Shown: positions 16,935 to 26,119 of the stretch, in pieces | Position numbering within the stretch: position 1 is the stretch's first letter | Layout: each line of letters starts with the position of its first letter | Assembly (NCBI GenBank): GCA_018826895.1 | Contig: JAHJYA010000029.1 | Coordinates: 48,447-112,446 of the forward strand | Direction of reading: 5' to 3' | Source: Gammaproteobacteria bacterium | GTDB taxonomy: Bacteria; Pseudomonadota; Gammaproteobacteria; Pseudomonadales; Pseudomonadaceae | DNA: 64,000 nt | The notes under the pieces: model-generated | The model's database searches: none | The model's input: the letters and a program-made list of their open reading frames with translations, nothing else | Told to the model about the DNA's origin: nothing | Position numbers and translations under genes: made by a program

Positions 16935-17798
16935 ATGCAATATCAAATCGACCATGCCGACCTCAGCCTGGTGCTGGCCCTGGTCCGCGGTCGCTCCCTG
17001 GCCCGCGCTGCAGAGTTGCTGCAGGTCGACGTCTCGACCATCTTCCGCGCCATTCGCCGGCTGGAAGCGGCGCTGGGTGTGGCTCTGTTCGAAAAAAGCC
17101 GACGCGGCTACACGCCCACCGACACTGCCCAGGCCCTGGCCGAGCAGGCCGAACGTGCCGAACTGGCACTGGACGCTGCCCGGGTAGCGCTGGAACAGGG
17201 CAAACAAGTGGTCAGCGGCACCGTGCGCCTGACGTGCACCGATGCCGTGCTCAGCAACCTGCTGCTGCCCGCACTAGCGCGTTTTATGCCGAACTACCCG
17301 GCGCTGGCGCTGGAGCTGGTCACCTCCAACGACTTCGCCAACCTCAGCCGGCGTGATGCCGACGTCGCCCTGCGCCTGACCCGCCAACCACCAGAACACC
17401 TGGTCGGCCGCCGACTCGGCGCCGTCTCGTATGTGGTCTGCGCCCGCGACGATGGTCAGGATCGCAGCGACCTGCCCCGGCAAAGCTGGATCGCCCCCGA
17501 CGAGTCGATGCCGGACCACGCCACCGTGGTCTGGCGCCTACACCATCTGCCGGGGGTAGTCCCCAGCTACCGCTGCAGCAGCATGTCTGCGGTGGCGCAA
17601 CTGACCGCAGCCGGTCTCGGCGTAGCCGCCCTGCCCGACTTCATCCTGCGTGGCCGACCCGAACTGCACGCCATCAGCGAGCCATTGCCGGGCTGCGACA
17701 CCGAACTCTGGCTGCTGACCCGCCCAGACTGCCGCTCGCTACGCTCGGTGCAGACGCTGTTCGAGGAACTCAGCAAGGCCTTGATGACCGAAGGCTGA
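16935..17798 (+). CDS. LysR-family transcriptional regulator
   Basis: A 287-residue regulator starting MQYQIDHADLSLVLAL; an ATG at 16905 would add ten residues but leaves less promoter space. The N-terminal helix-turn-helix (SLARAAELLQVDVSTIFRAIRRLE) is followed by a linker helix and a periplasmic-binding-like effector domain. The substitution of the usual TQPALS-type turn by VDVSTIFRAI is a feature of a LysR subgroup found in Pseudomonas. Divergent orientation to the amidotransferase-like/ABM operon makes that operon the likely target, by the usual LysR arrangement. Confidence 0.9.
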   Translation: MQYQIDHADLSLVLALVRGRSLARAAELLQVDVSTIFRAIRRLEAALGVALFEKSRRGYTPTDTAQALAEQAERAELALDAARVALEQGKQVVSGTVRLTCTDAVLSNLLLPALARFMPNYPALALELVTSNDFANLSRRDADVALRLTRQPPEHLVGRRLGAVSYVVCARDDGQDRSDLPRQSWIAPDESMPDHATVVWRLHHLPGVVPSYRCSSMSAVAQLTAAGLGVAALPDFILRGRPELHAISEPLPGCDTELWLLTRPDCRSLRSVQTLFEELSKALMTEG

Positions 17799-17880
17799 GC
17801 CGCATAGCCCGGAGATCGCTGGGGGTGAAGAGCGACGTCCCGACAAAAGACCCAGTGCCCAGAGCAACAGCTAAAGCATC

Positions 17881-17944
17881 GCCGCTAAAGCGCCTCCCAC
17901 AGGTGCAAGGCTGCCCCTTGGTGGGAGGGGCTTCAGCCGTGACA
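17881..17944. repeat. REP-like inverted pair
   Basis: gcgcctcccac near 17890 and gtgggaggggcttcagcc at 17921-17938 form an imperfect inverted pair of the common Pseudomonas GTGGGAGGGGCTTCAGCC repeat. It lies between the convergent LysR and nahK genes. Confidence 0.6.
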
Positions 17945-17978
17945 GGCTTTATTGGCTTACCGAGTCAACGCTGCGGGT

Positions 17979-20624
17979 TCACATGCCCAGGGCGCTTCTG
18001 TCCAATAGGTGACTCATGGCCGCCTTGAGCTTCATCGGCCTAACCGGTTTGTGCATCAGAGTGTGGCCCAGCTCGCGCATCTGTTGCTTGAGCTCGTTGC
18101 TGTAGTTGGCGGTGATCATCAGTGCTGGCAGAGGTGCACTGCGCCGCGCGTTGATTTGCGCCACGGCGTCGACCCCGTTGCGGTCGTCGTCAAGGTGGTA
18201 GTCGGCGATCAGCAGGTCGGCGTCGGCGTGGAAGTTGTCGACCTGGCGCGCCAGGTCCTGCTCGGAGAGCGCGGTGATCACCTCGCAGCCCCAGGTTTCC
18301 AGCAGGGTGCGCATGCCGGCGCAGATCGCCGCGTCGTTATCCAGCACCCACACCCGCGCGCCGCCGAGGCGTTCGACCAGCGGGTTCGGCGTTTCCTCCA
18401 CTGCCCGACTGCGCGGCGCGCGAGTAGTCAGCGGCACTTCGATGGCGAACAGCGAGCCCTTGCCTTCGCAGGACTGCACGCGGATGCGATGGCCGAGCAT
18501 GCCGGCGATCTTTTCGACAATCGCCAGGCCCAACCCCAGGCCACGGTCCTGCTTGCGCAAGCTGGCGTCGCCGCGTTTGAACTCCTGGAAGATCTCGACC
18601 AGTTTGTCCTGGGCGATGCCGATGCCGGTGTCCCAGACTTCGATCGACAGGCTCTGCCGATGCCGCCGACAGCCGAGCAGAATGCGCCCGTGCTGGGTGT
18701 AGCGGATGGCGTTGCTCAGCAGGTTGCGCAGAATCCGCGCGAGCAACTGCAGGTCGCTGCGCACCAGCGCCGAGCAGGGCACAAAATCCAGGCTCAGGCC
18801 TTCGCTGCCGGCGATCTGGCGGTATTCGGCAGCGAGGTTTTCCAGCAGGTCGCTGACCGCAAAGGGCGCGATATCGGGCTTGATCACCCCGGCGTCGAGC
18901 TTGGAAATGTCCACCAGGGTGCCGAGCAGACTTTCCACATCCTCCAGGGAGTTGCTGATATTGCGCACCAGCGGCGCATGGCCGTCCGGAGTGCCCTTCT
19001 CCAGCAACGCGCTGGTGAACAACCGCGCGGCATTGAGCGGTTGCAGCAGATCGTGGCTGACCGCCGCAAGGAATTTGGTCTTTGACAGGTTGGCCTGTTC
19101 CGCCTCGCCCTTGGCCTCGCGCAGGCGCACCTCCATGCGCGTGCGCTCGTCGATCTCGCGGCGCAGTTGGCCGTTGAGCTCGGTCAGTTCGGCGGTGCGT
19201 TCACGCACCCGCTGCTCCAGGTGCTGATAGGCCTGGTGCAGCGCCTCGGCGGTACGGCGGCGCTCGGTGATGTCGCGGATCAGCACGAAGATGCCGACTA
19301 CCTCGCCGCTGGCCTGCCGGTTGGGCACGTAGGAGCGCAACATGTAGCGCTCCTGGCCGTGGTGGTTGGTTTCGGCAAACTCGAAGGTCACGCTCTCCCC
19401 CGACAGCGCCCGCTCCACATAAGGCTCCAGGCGCTGCCAGTGCTCCTGGCTGTGCACCACACGCAGACTCTGGCCGAGCATGGCGTCGCGCGGCCAGCAG
19501 TACCATTCCTCGTAGACCTTGTTGGTGAACTGGTAGACCAGGTCGGCCGTGAGGTAGGCGATCAGCGCCGGTACGTGGTCGGTGATCAGGCGAATCCAGC
19601 GCTCGCTTTCGCTCAGCGCCTCGGCCTGGCGGCAGCGCTCGGTGATGTCGGTAAAGGTGTTGACGAAGCCGCCGGTGGGCAGCGGATGGGTGCGCACCTC
19701 AAGCATACGGCCGTCGAACAGGCGCAGCTCCATCTCGCTGATCGGCTTGCCCTGGGGATCCCGACTGGCTGGGGTCAGCAAGGCCAGTTCGCTGTCGGCC
19801 ATGACCTCGGCGAACGGCCGGTGCGCGTTGATCGGCGCCAGCCCGCAGAGGTCGAGAAAGCGGTGGTTCCACAGCTCCAGCGCGCCCTCGGCGTTGACCA
19901 TCGCCATGCCTTGGGACAGGTTGTCGACGGCGCGTTGCAACAGCCGCGACTTCTGCGCCAGGGCCTGTTCGCGGCGCAGGGTTTCGTTCTGTTTGACCTC
20001 GGTGATGTCGGTGTAGAGGATCACCAGCCCGCCCTCGCGGGTCGGCCGCTCGCTGACCTGCATCCAGCGCCCGTCCTGCAGGCGGTAGAGCATGTGCTCG
20101 TCGCGGCTGCCGCGCTGCTCCTCGACCACCAAGCCAGTGCTTTTGCTCAGGCGTTTGATTTCCGCCAGGCGCGTCCCTGCACCGATGCGCGCGCGGCTGT
20201 ACGACCAGAACGACTTGAAGCGGCTGTTGAACAGCACGATGCGCTGCTCACGGTCGAACAATACAAAGCCATCGGAAATGCTTTCGATTGCATCGATCAG
20301 GTGCTGGTGCGCGGTCTCGGCGCGCAGGCGGGCGTCGCTCAGTAGCTGGTTGCTGGACTTGAGTTCGGCCATGGCCTGGTTCAGCGCGTCGGTGCGCTCG
20401 CGCACCTGCTCGGCCAGCACCACCGAATGCTGGAACGCGGTGTAGCCGTCGTCGCCGTGGGCCTGGGCCGATTCGACCCGCTCGATCAGCGCCGCATTGA
20501 TCCGCTTGAGCTTGTGATTGGCCAGCTCCAGCGCCTCACAACGGGCCTGCAGCGCGGCGCACTCAGCCCCGACCGGGGCGCCCGATGGCGACGCCGGTGA
20601 AGGTCTGGTTGATGTGCATTCCAT
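17979..20624 (-). CDS. nahK: Hybrid sensor histidine kinase, NahK/ErcS' type
   Basis: An 881-residue cytoplasmic kinase. Order: N-terminal coiled coil (residues 20-105), three PAS-type domains (starts near ESISDGFVLFDREQR, VDNLSQGMAMVNAEG and DHVPALIAYLTADL), a second coiled coil, the HisKA box FLAAVSHDLLQPLNAARLF, HATPase (DTGIGI, RGLGLGLAIV) and a receiver domain with phosphoacceptor aspartate in LLIADYHLDDD. The layout matches P. aeruginosa NahK, which in that species is paired with the nitric-oxide sensor NosP and feeds the HptB biofilm pathway. Here too a nosP homologue lies directly upstream, overlapping by 62 bases. The start may lie further in, since the first residues are nonconserved. 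Confidence 0.88.
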   Translation of the reverse strand: MECTSTRPSPASPSGAPVGAECAALQARCEALELANHKLKRINAALIERVESAQAHGDDGYTAFQHSVVLAEQVRERTDALNQAMAELKSSNQLLSDARLRAETAHQHLIDAIESISDGFVLFDREQRIVLFNSRFKSFWSYSRARIGAGTRLAEIKRLSKSTGLVVEEQRGSRDEHMLYRLQDGRWMQVSERPTREGGLVILYTDITEVKQNETLRREQALAQKSRLLQRAVDNLSQGMAMVNAEGALELWNHRFLDLCGLAPINAHRPFAEVMADSELALLTPASRDPQGKPISEMELRLFDGRMLEVRTHPLPTGGFVNTFTDITERCRQAEALSESERWIRLITDHVPALIAYLTADLVYQFTNKVYEEWYCWPRDAMLGQSLRVVHSQEHWQRLEPYVERALSGESVTFEFAETNHHGQERYMLRSYVPNRQASGEVVGIFVLIRDITERRRTAEALHQAYQHLEQRVRERTAELTELNGQLRREIDERTRMEVRLREAKGEAEQANLSKTKFLAAVSHDLLQPLNAARLFTSALLEKGTPDGHAPLVRNISNSLEDVESLLGTLVDISKLDAGVIKPDIAPFAVSDLLENLAAEYRQIAGSEGLSLDFVPCSALVRSDLQLLARILRNLLSNAIRYTQHGRILLGCRRHRQSLSIEVWDTGIGIAQDKLVEIFQEFKRGDASLRKQDRGLGLGLAIVEKIAGMLGHRIRVQSCEGKGSLFAIEVPLTTRAPRSRAVEETPNPLVERLGGARVWVLDNDAAICAGMRTLLETWGCEVITALSEQDLARQVDNFHADADLLIADYHLDDDRNGVDAVAQINARRSAPLPALMITANYSNELKQQMRELGHTLMHKPVRPMKLKAAMSHLLDRSALGM

Positions 20625-21717
20625 TGAACTGCTCCCCGTAGGTGTTGAAGCCGATCACAGGCTGATTACGCAAGAACGCCGAGACCGGCTCGACGCCGCC
20701 CTGGGCCTCGATTTCCAGGCGCCGCAGGAAACAGTCACAGCCGATGGTCAGCAGCAGCGGCCCAAGACGCTCGCGCAGCCCGGCGAAGACCTGCTCCAGG
20801 TCGGGCAACAACGGTCCAGGACGCATGGCGGTGAGCACGATGCCGTTCTCCACCGCGCAGTAAAACGTCAGGCTGAGGTCGTCGTTGACCCGCTGAATGG
20901 AGCGCACGTAGTACTGCTCGCCAATGCGCACCGCCAGCGGGTGAGCAGCGAACAGCTGATGGTCGAGGGCCTCAAGCGGCACGCCGATCAGCTCGGCATA
21001 TTCCAAGGCGGCCGGTCCGGCATTCAGCTCGAAAACCCGGCGGCTGGCGCTGTCGGCGCGGGTCACCACGAGTTTTTCGCTGCACGGCAACATGTGGTGG
21101 GTGCTGAACACCTCAAAGTCCAGCCAGGTGTTGAACAACACCACCACCGCCGCGCCGCTGTGGAACTGGCCACCGTGGTAGACGTGGGTGTGGGTCAGGT
21201 GGTTGTCGTCCCCGGCCGAACCGCCGAAATGCGGGATGCTGCCAAAGGCCGCGCTGAGCGCACCAAGCACCACTTCCTCGCGGCTGGACAAGCCATCGAG
21301 CAGGGTCAGGGCGAAGCTGTGGCCCTTGATCGAGGCCAGTTCGTTGTTGCGACAATCGCCCACCAGGCGCTCGACCAGTTGCTGGGCGTCGATCAGGCTG
21401 AAGCGCTCCATCTCGTCGATCAGCGCGCTGGCGATGGAAAAGCTGCGGTGGTCGAAGCCCACTGCGCTGACGCAGCCACGGTCATAGCCCTGGGCAGTGA
21501 TCTCGCCGGCGCTGGTGCAACCGACCAGGCTAACCCCGCCGAAGTACTGGTCCAGGGTCGCGCCCAGGCGCTCCAGGTCGTACTCGGCCGAGCAGAAGAA
21601 CAACACAAAGCCCAGGTGTGGGTGGATCAACTGACGCGCCAACTCCTGGGCCACCAGCTCGACATCGCTGGCATTGGAGGTGGCGGTCACGACGCCCTCG
21701 GTGTGCAGGTGTGGCAT
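20563..21717 (-). CDS. nosP: FIST-domain sensor, NosP-like
   Basis: A 384-residue protein starting MPHLHTEGVV; an upstream in-frame ATG at 21789 adds 24 unlikely residues. The N-terminal FIST domain has HLGFVLFFCSAEYDLERLG and LVGCTSAGEITAQGYDRG; the C-terminal FIST_C part contains AHPLAVRIGEQYYVRS and VGEQFNGM-like sequence (NTYGEQFNGMHINQTFTG). In P. aeruginosa the homologue NosP binds haem and nitric oxide and inhibits the co-transcribed kinase NahK. Overlap with the kinase gene supports the same coupling here. Confidence 0.87.
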   Translation of the reverse strand: MPHLHTEGVVTATSNASDVELVAQELARQLIHPHLGFVLFFCSAEYDLERLGATLDQYFGGVSLVGCTSAGEITAQGYDRGCVSAVGFDHRSFSIASALIDEMERFSLIDAQQLVERLVGDCRNNELASIKGHSFALTLLDGLSSREEVVLGALSAAFGSIPHFGGSAGDDNHLTHTHVYHGGQFHSGAAVVVLFNTWLDFEVFSTHHMLPCSEKLVVTRADSASRRVFELNAGPAALEYAELIGVPLEALDHQLFAAHPLAVRIGEQYYVRSIQRVNDDLSLTFYCAVENGIVLTAMRPGPLLPDLEQVFAGLRERLGPLLLTIGCDCFLRRLEIEAQGGVEPVSAFLRNQPVIGFNTYGEQFNGMHINQTFTGVAIGRPGRG

Positions 21718-21831
21718 GGCGGGCCCCGACAAATCGCCTACATGGCATGGGGATATTCTACGAAGCACGCCCCGCCGGCCCCATGCCACTTGAGTAGCGC
21801 CGGCCTCGTTCCTAAGTAGCAGGTTGGCGGT

Positions 21832-21927
21832 TCATGACAGGTAGCGGCATAACACCATCGGCAACGCGAGGAACAGGCCGGTGACAATCAGCAGAATCGA
21901 CAACAGTTCAAGGCTGTAAATGCTCAT
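21832..21927 (-). CDS. 31-residue single-helix membrane protein
   Basis: A short frame starting MSIYSLELLSILLIVTGLFL and ending CRYLS, with a strong GGAGG eight bases before the ATG. It is almost entirely one hydrophobic helix, so a small inner-membrane peptide is likely. It sits 114 bases upstream of nosP on the same strand and after a bidirectional terminator that separates it from the porin, so it may be the first gene of the nosP-nahK unit. It is not homologous to anything I can name with confidence; KdpF- or CcoQ-like small subunits are similar only in size. Confidence 0.6.
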   Translation of the reverse strand: MSIYSLELLSILLIVTGLFLALPMVLCRYLS

Positions 21928-21965
21928 CGAGGGTCCTCCGCAGGCAGTGTGGAGATACGTAAAAA

Positions 21966-21993
21966 CCGGGCGCTATCAGCTGCCCGGCTTTTT
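21966..21993 (-). terminator. Bidirectional intrinsic terminator of the porin gene
   Basis: Stem ccgggc (21966-21971) and gcccgg (21982-21987) with a 10-base loop, five A before it (21961-21965) and a run of T after it (21989-21993). It can terminate in both directions. It lies beyond the porin stop codon, with a 140-bp element between them. Confidence 0.75.
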
Positions 21994-22133
21994 GGGCACC
22001 TCTAAAAACGTAAGCGAGGCAGTCAGCGCAAGGCAAAAACAGGCGAAAAAGCGGAGTTTACGAGTTGTAAATGAGCATTTTGAGCCTGTTTTTAACGCAG
22101 TGATGACAACGCAGGTAGTTTTTAGAGGTGCCC
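21994..22133. mobile_element. Miniature inverted-repeat element, short copy (140 bp)
   Basis: Perfect 16-bp terminal inverted repeats, gggcacctctaaaaac at 21994-22009 and its complement at 22118-22133, enclose 108 bp of noncoding sequence that itself contains an inner inverted pair (aaaaacaggc and gcctgttttt). No ORF. A longer copy lies at 56769-56984. This is a non-autonomous, MITE-like element; the transposase that would move it is not in the window. It sits exactly between the porin stop and its terminator. Confidence 0.85.
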
Positions 22134-22143
22134 TTGTGGCGAC

Positions 22144-23328
22144 TTACCAGCTGACCACGGCACCCACAGCAAAGGTGTCGGTGTCTTCGCCCAGACCACT
22201 GCCGGCAGCGGCATTGATCTCGTACTGGTTGTACTCGGCGACCAGCTTGAGGTTGTCGTTGATGGTGCGGAAGTACGCCACGCCGCGGGTCTCGTAATCG
22301 GCGGCCGTGCCCAGGCCATTGCCGTCGTCTTCGGTCTTGCCGTAGGACAGCGCCAGGCGGTTTTTGCCGAAGGTGTAAGAGCCTTGCAGCAGGTAGCCTT
22401 CGCTGTCGATCTCGCGCAGCGTGGCTTCACCAGCGTTGTTGGTGAAGAACGGGTTGATGCCTTCGGCCTGGAAGCCCGAAGCGGTTACCGAAAAGCCGTT
22501 GAGCTTGGCCTGTACGCCGTAGCCCAGGCCCTGGGAGGTGACGGAATCGACGCTGTTATCGGTGTTATCCGAGGTCTGGTAGGCACCGTTGATCCACGAG
22601 TAGATGGTCGCGCCGCCGAGTTCAAACTGGTAGCTGACCTCGGACTCGAAACGCGGCTCTTCCTGGTACGACTTGCCCACGGCGCTGTCGTCGTTGGTGT
22701 CCACCGGGTCCATGATGCCGACCGCCACGCGCACGCCCTCGGCCAGGTTGTTGTTGCGGTAGGTGATCTGCGAGGTCGGGAACGGGTACGGGTAGCCGGT
22801 GCCGATATTGCCGAAGGACACGCCGGTGCCATCGACCAAACCCAGGGTGTCGCTGACGTTGCCGTAACCGGCCAGCAGCTCGTCGAGGAAGATGTTCGAG
22901 CGCGAGAACAGGCCGAAATCCTTACCCACCAGTACTTCGCCCCAAGCCGGGTTGGCCACGGTGCCGTAGAACTGGCGCACGTCGATGGCGGTGTCGGTGC
23001 CGTTGGTTTCGCTGTCGTTGATGGTCACCCAGAACGAGGCGCGGCCGCCGACTTTCAGGTCGTCGATCTGCTTGCCGAAATTGAAGCCCAGCCAGTTCGG
23101 CAGAAAGCCCATCTTGACCCGCGACTGGCGACGGTCGAACTGCTCGCCTTCGCGGTCCACGTCGCTGTTGACGAAGAACGCGTTGATATAGCCATCGGTA
23201 GAAAACGTGGTGTCGTCCTGGTCGTACAGCACGATCTCGGCAGCGGCCTGCTGGGCAGTAGCCAGGGCCACGGCAGCCGTCAGGGCCAGGGGCAGGAATC
23301 GAGGGGTGGCGATTTTATTGTTGTGCAT
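22144..23328 (-). CDS. Outer-membrane porin
   Basis: A 394-residue beta-barrel protein. The N-terminal signal peptide has a basic start, a hydrophobic core (FLPLALTAAVALATA) and likely cleavage after AQQAAA. The mature part is full of alternating hydrophobic strands with glycine and aromatic girdles, and ends in the strand TFAVGAVVSW, with a terminal aromatic residue as required for barrel assembly. It belongs to the general Gram-negative porin group found in Pseudomonas; solute preference is unknown. Monocistronic, with its terminator at 21966-21993. Confidence 0.88.
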   Translation of the reverse strand: MHNNKIATPRFLPLALTAAVALATAQQAAAEIVLYDQDDTTFSTDGYINAFFVNSDVDREGEQFDRRQSRVKMGFLPNWLGFNFGKQIDDLKVGGRASFWVTINDSETNGTDTAIDVRQFYGTVANPAWGEVLVGKDFGLFSRSNIFLDELLAGYGNVSDTLGLVDGTGVSFGNIGTGYPYPFPTSQITYRNNNLAEGVRVAVGIMDPVDTNDDSAVGKSYQEEPRFESEVSYQFELGGATIYSWINGAYQTSDNTDNSVDSVTSQGLGYGVQAKLNGFSVTASGFQAEGINPFFTNNAGEATLREIDSEGYLLQGSYTFGKNRLALSYGKTEDDGNGLGTAADYETRGVAYFRTINDNLKLVAEYNQYEINAAAGSGLGEDTDTFAVGAVVSW

Positions 23329-23859
23329 AGCGCTCTCCGCGTCAGGGGTCGACCATCGTCAGTCGGGTCGGGGCCGATTATCGAAAAGCCTTGCCCCGCG
23401 CCCCATGCGCCCTTGGCAGCGAACGCCTGCTGCTTTGGCCGCTGCGCCCGGCGCAGGCGCAAAGACGTACGACCCGGTGCACGCGGGCGCTCCATCCAAG
23501 GGTGTATGGCGAAGGTCGTAGACGCCGGATTTGCAGCGTTTTTTCGCGTCGGCGCTATCCCAGCGAACCCAGCAAGCGCCCAGGCATCACTGCGCCATAC
23601 CCGGCTACGGGGCGGCGTCCAGCTTGATCAGTTGACGGGGGGACAATAGCGGCGCGACGCTTTCGTATGCGCGAACATACAAGTCGCGCCCTGTGGCGAA
23701 TGCTGTGCACAGCATCAATACAGCTGAATGGCCGCAAACGCTTCGCCACAGGCGTGGCGCCAACGGCTGCTGGATGTTGCAAGCCGATTCATACAGGTCC
23801 CGCGGGGTGACCTGCACAGGCTTGCAACAGCCAATGGGGCATAGCCTTCCGTGGCTGCG
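23329..23859. other. Intergenic region with three successive hairpins
   Basis: About 530 bases upstream of the porin and downstream of the FadB-like gene, with no credible gene. Three inverted repeats follow one another: gcgcgac/gtcgcgc around 23652-23688, ctgtggcgaa/ttcgccacag at 23691-23700 and 23742-23751 (with the palindrome gctgtgcacagc inside), and gttgcaagcc/ggcttgcaac at 23776-23785 and 23819-23828. They may be repeats or a structured leader; nothing identifies them. Confidence 0.5.
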
Positions 23860-26004
23860 TCAGAACGGCCGGTTACCCGCTGCATGATCCAGCAGCAGCG
23901 CCGGTGGCTGGAAGCGCTCACCGTACTGCTCGGCCAGGTACTGGGCGCGGGCGACGAAGTCCTGCAACCCGTACTGGTTGATGAACTGCAACGCGCCGCC
24001 GGTCCAGGCAGCGAAGCCGATGCCAAAGATCGAACCGATATTGGCGTCCGCCACTGAGGTCAGCACGCCCTCCTCCAAGCAGCGCACGGTTTCGATGGCC
24101 TGGATAAAGAGCAACCGGTCGCGTACGTCCTCTTGGGCTATTTGCGCTTCTGGCTGCTCGAAACGCGTCTTCAGCTCGGGCCACAGGTATTTCTTGCCGG
24201 CTCCTGGGTACTCATAAAACCCCGCACCGGCCGCCTTGCCGGGGCGTTTGTACTCACCAATCATCAGCTCGATCACCGCGAATGCCGGATGCTCGGGCAT
24301 TGCCTTACCCTCGGTAGCCAGGTCCTTGAGGGTCTGCTGGCGAATATGCTGCATCAGGCTCATCGACACCTCATCGCTGATCGCCAGCGGCCCGACCGGC
24401 ATCCCGGCCTTGCGTGCCTCGTTCTCGATCAGCGCGGCGCTGACGCCCTCACCTAGCATGGCGATGCCTTCGTTGGTGAAGGTGCCGAACACCCGCGAGG
24501 TGAAGAAGCCACGGCTGTCGTTGACCACGATCGGGGTCTTTTTAATCTGCATGACGTAGTCGAAACCGCGCGCTAGGCTCTCGTCACTGGTCTGTGCGCC
24601 TTTGATGATCTCCACCAGGGGCATCTTGTCCACCGGGCTGAAGAAATGCAGGCCGATAAATCTGTCCTGCTGCTGCACCGCCGTGGCCAGGCCGGTGATC
24701 GGCAGTGTGGAGGTGTTGGACGCGATCAGCGCATCGCCCAGGGCAGCCGCAGCGGCTGCCGCCGTGACCTTGCCCTTTAACTCGCGGTCCTCGAACACCG
24801 CCTCGATGATCAGGTCGCAGCCAGCAAAGTCAGCCTCACGCTCGCTGGGCGTGATCAGGGCGAGAAAGGCGTCGCGCTGTTCGACGCTCATATGGCCCTT
24901 GCTGACTTTCTTGTCGAGCAGTGTGGCCGAGTAGCGCTTGCCCTTTTCCGCAGCCTCGAGCGAGACATCCTTGAGTACCACTTCGATGCCCGCCGCCGCG
25001 CTGACATAGGCGATCCCGGCGCCCATCATGCCAGCGCCGAGCACGCCGACTTTCTTGGTCTGGTAGGTCGGCAGCCCCTGGGGCCGCGAACCACCGGCGT
25101 TGATCTGGTTAAGCTGAAACCAGAAGGTGCCGATCATGTTCTTCGCCACTTGCCCGGTGGTCAGCTCGGTGAAGTAGCGTGCCTCGATGATCTGCGCCGT
25201 GTCGAAGTCGACCTGGGCGCCCTCGACCGCCGCGCAGAGGATCTTCTCCGGTGCCGGGAAACAGCCTTTGGTCTTGTCACGCAGCACGCTGGGCGCGATG
25301 GCCAGCATCTGCGCCACATTCGGCGAGCTGGGCGTACCGCCAGGGATTTTGTAGCCCGGCACGTCCCACGGCTGCTTGGCCGCCGGGTTGGCGGCAATCC
25401 AGGCGCGGGCCTTGGCCAGCATGTCCTCGCGGCTGGCGGCCAGCTCGTGGATCAGCCCGGCCTTGAGCGCGGCGTCCGGGCGCACCTTTTTACCTTCGGC
25501 AAGGTACGGCAGGGCCTTTTCCAGACCGAGCAGGCGCACCATGCGCACCACCCCACCACCGCCGGGCAAAAGCCCCAGGGTTACTTCCGGCAGACCAAGC
25601 TGTACATGGCTCTCGTTCAGGGCAATGCGATGGTGGCAGGCCAGGGCAATTTCCCAACCGCCACCAAGCGCCGCGCCGTTGATCGCCGCCACTACCGGCT
25701 TGCCCAGGGTTTCCAGGCGGCGCAGCTGGCCTTTGAGCTTCAGGATCATCGCGTAGAAGGTCTGCGCATCGGCCTGGGTGACCTTGATCAGCTCGCCCAA
25801 ATCGCCGCCAGCAAAGAAAGTCTTCTTCGCCGAGGTGACGATGACCCCGGCAATCGACGCCTTCTCGGCCTCCAGTCGCTCGACGATCTGCGCCATGGCC
25901 TCGCGGTACACCGCGTTCATGGTGTTGGCACTCTGGCCGGGCATGTCCATGGTCAGCACGACGATTGCGTCCTGACCTTTTTCGTAACGGATGGCATCAG
26001 TCAT
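23860..26004 (-). CDS. FadB-like 3-hydroxyacyl-CoA dehydrogenase / enoyl-CoA hydratase
   Basis: A 714-residue bifunctional beta-oxidation enzyme. The N-terminal crotonase domain has the oxyanion-hole regions SAKKTFFAGGDLGEL and NGAALGGGWEIALACHHRIAL and the glutamates around LPEVTLGLLPGGGG. The second half begins with the NAD-binding motif VGVLGAGMMGAGIAYVSA and carries the catalytic HFFSPVDKMPLVEII motif, followed by two C-terminal helical domains. It hydrates enoyl-CoA and oxidises the product to 3-ketoacyl-CoA. The thiolase gene lies 115 bases upstream on the same strand, as in the P. aeruginosa PA1736-PA1737 pair, giving a complete last three steps of a beta-oxidation cycle. Confidence 0.94.
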   Translation of the reverse strand: MTDAIRYEKGQDAIVVLTMDMPGQSANTMNAVYREAMAQIVERLEAEKASIAGVIVTSAKKTFFAGGDLGELIKVTQADAQTFYAMILKLKGQLRRLETLGKPVVAAINGAALGGGWEIALACHHRIALNESHVQLGLPEVTLGLLPGGGGVVRMVRLLGLEKALPYLAEGKKVRPDAALKAGLIHELAASREDMLAKARAWIAANPAAKQPWDVPGYKIPGGTPSSPNVAQMLAIAPSVLRDKTKGCFPAPEKILCAAVEGAQVDFDTAQIIEARYFTELTTGQVAKNMIGTFWFQLNQINAGGSRPQGLPTYQTKKVGVLGAGMMGAGIAYVSAAAGIEVVLKDVSLEAAEKGKRYSATLLDKKVSKGHMSVEQRDAFLALITPSEREADFAGCDLIIEAVFEDRELKGKVTAAAAAAALGDALIASNTSTLPITGLATAVQQQDRFIGLHFFSPVDKMPLVEIIKGAQTSDESLARGFDYVMQIKKTPIVVNDSRGFFTSRVFGTFTNEGIAMLGEGVSAALIENEARKAGMPVGPLAISDEVSMSLMQHIRQQTLKDLATEGKAMPEHPAFAVIELMIGEYKRPGKAAGAGFYEYPGAGKKYLWPELKTRFEQPEAQIAQEDVRDRLLFIQAIETVRCLEEGVLTSVADANIGSIFGIGFAAWTGGALQFINQYGLQDFVARAQYLAEQYGERFQPPALLLDHAAGNRPF

Positions 26005-26031
26005 TTTTTGGTCTCATCCCAAAGTGGGGGA

Positions 26032-26117
26032 CGTAGGATGGGTCGGTTCACGTAGCCTGAGCCCCGCGATACCCATCAACGGGGCGATGGGTATCGCTTC
26101 GCTCCACCCATCCTACG
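26032..26117. repeat. 12-bp inverted repeat between thiolase and FadB-like genes
   Basis: cgtaggatgggt at 26032-26043 and its exact complement at 26106-26117, with a second inner pair (gatacccatc and gatgggtatc). A common Pseudomonas intergenic palindrome; here it could attenuate transcription between the two genes. Confidence 0.7.
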
Positions 26118-26119
26118 GT

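Noticed and set aside
18009..20345. Long plus-strand frames opposite nahK
   Set aside because: Antisense shadows of the kinase gene without recognisable domains.
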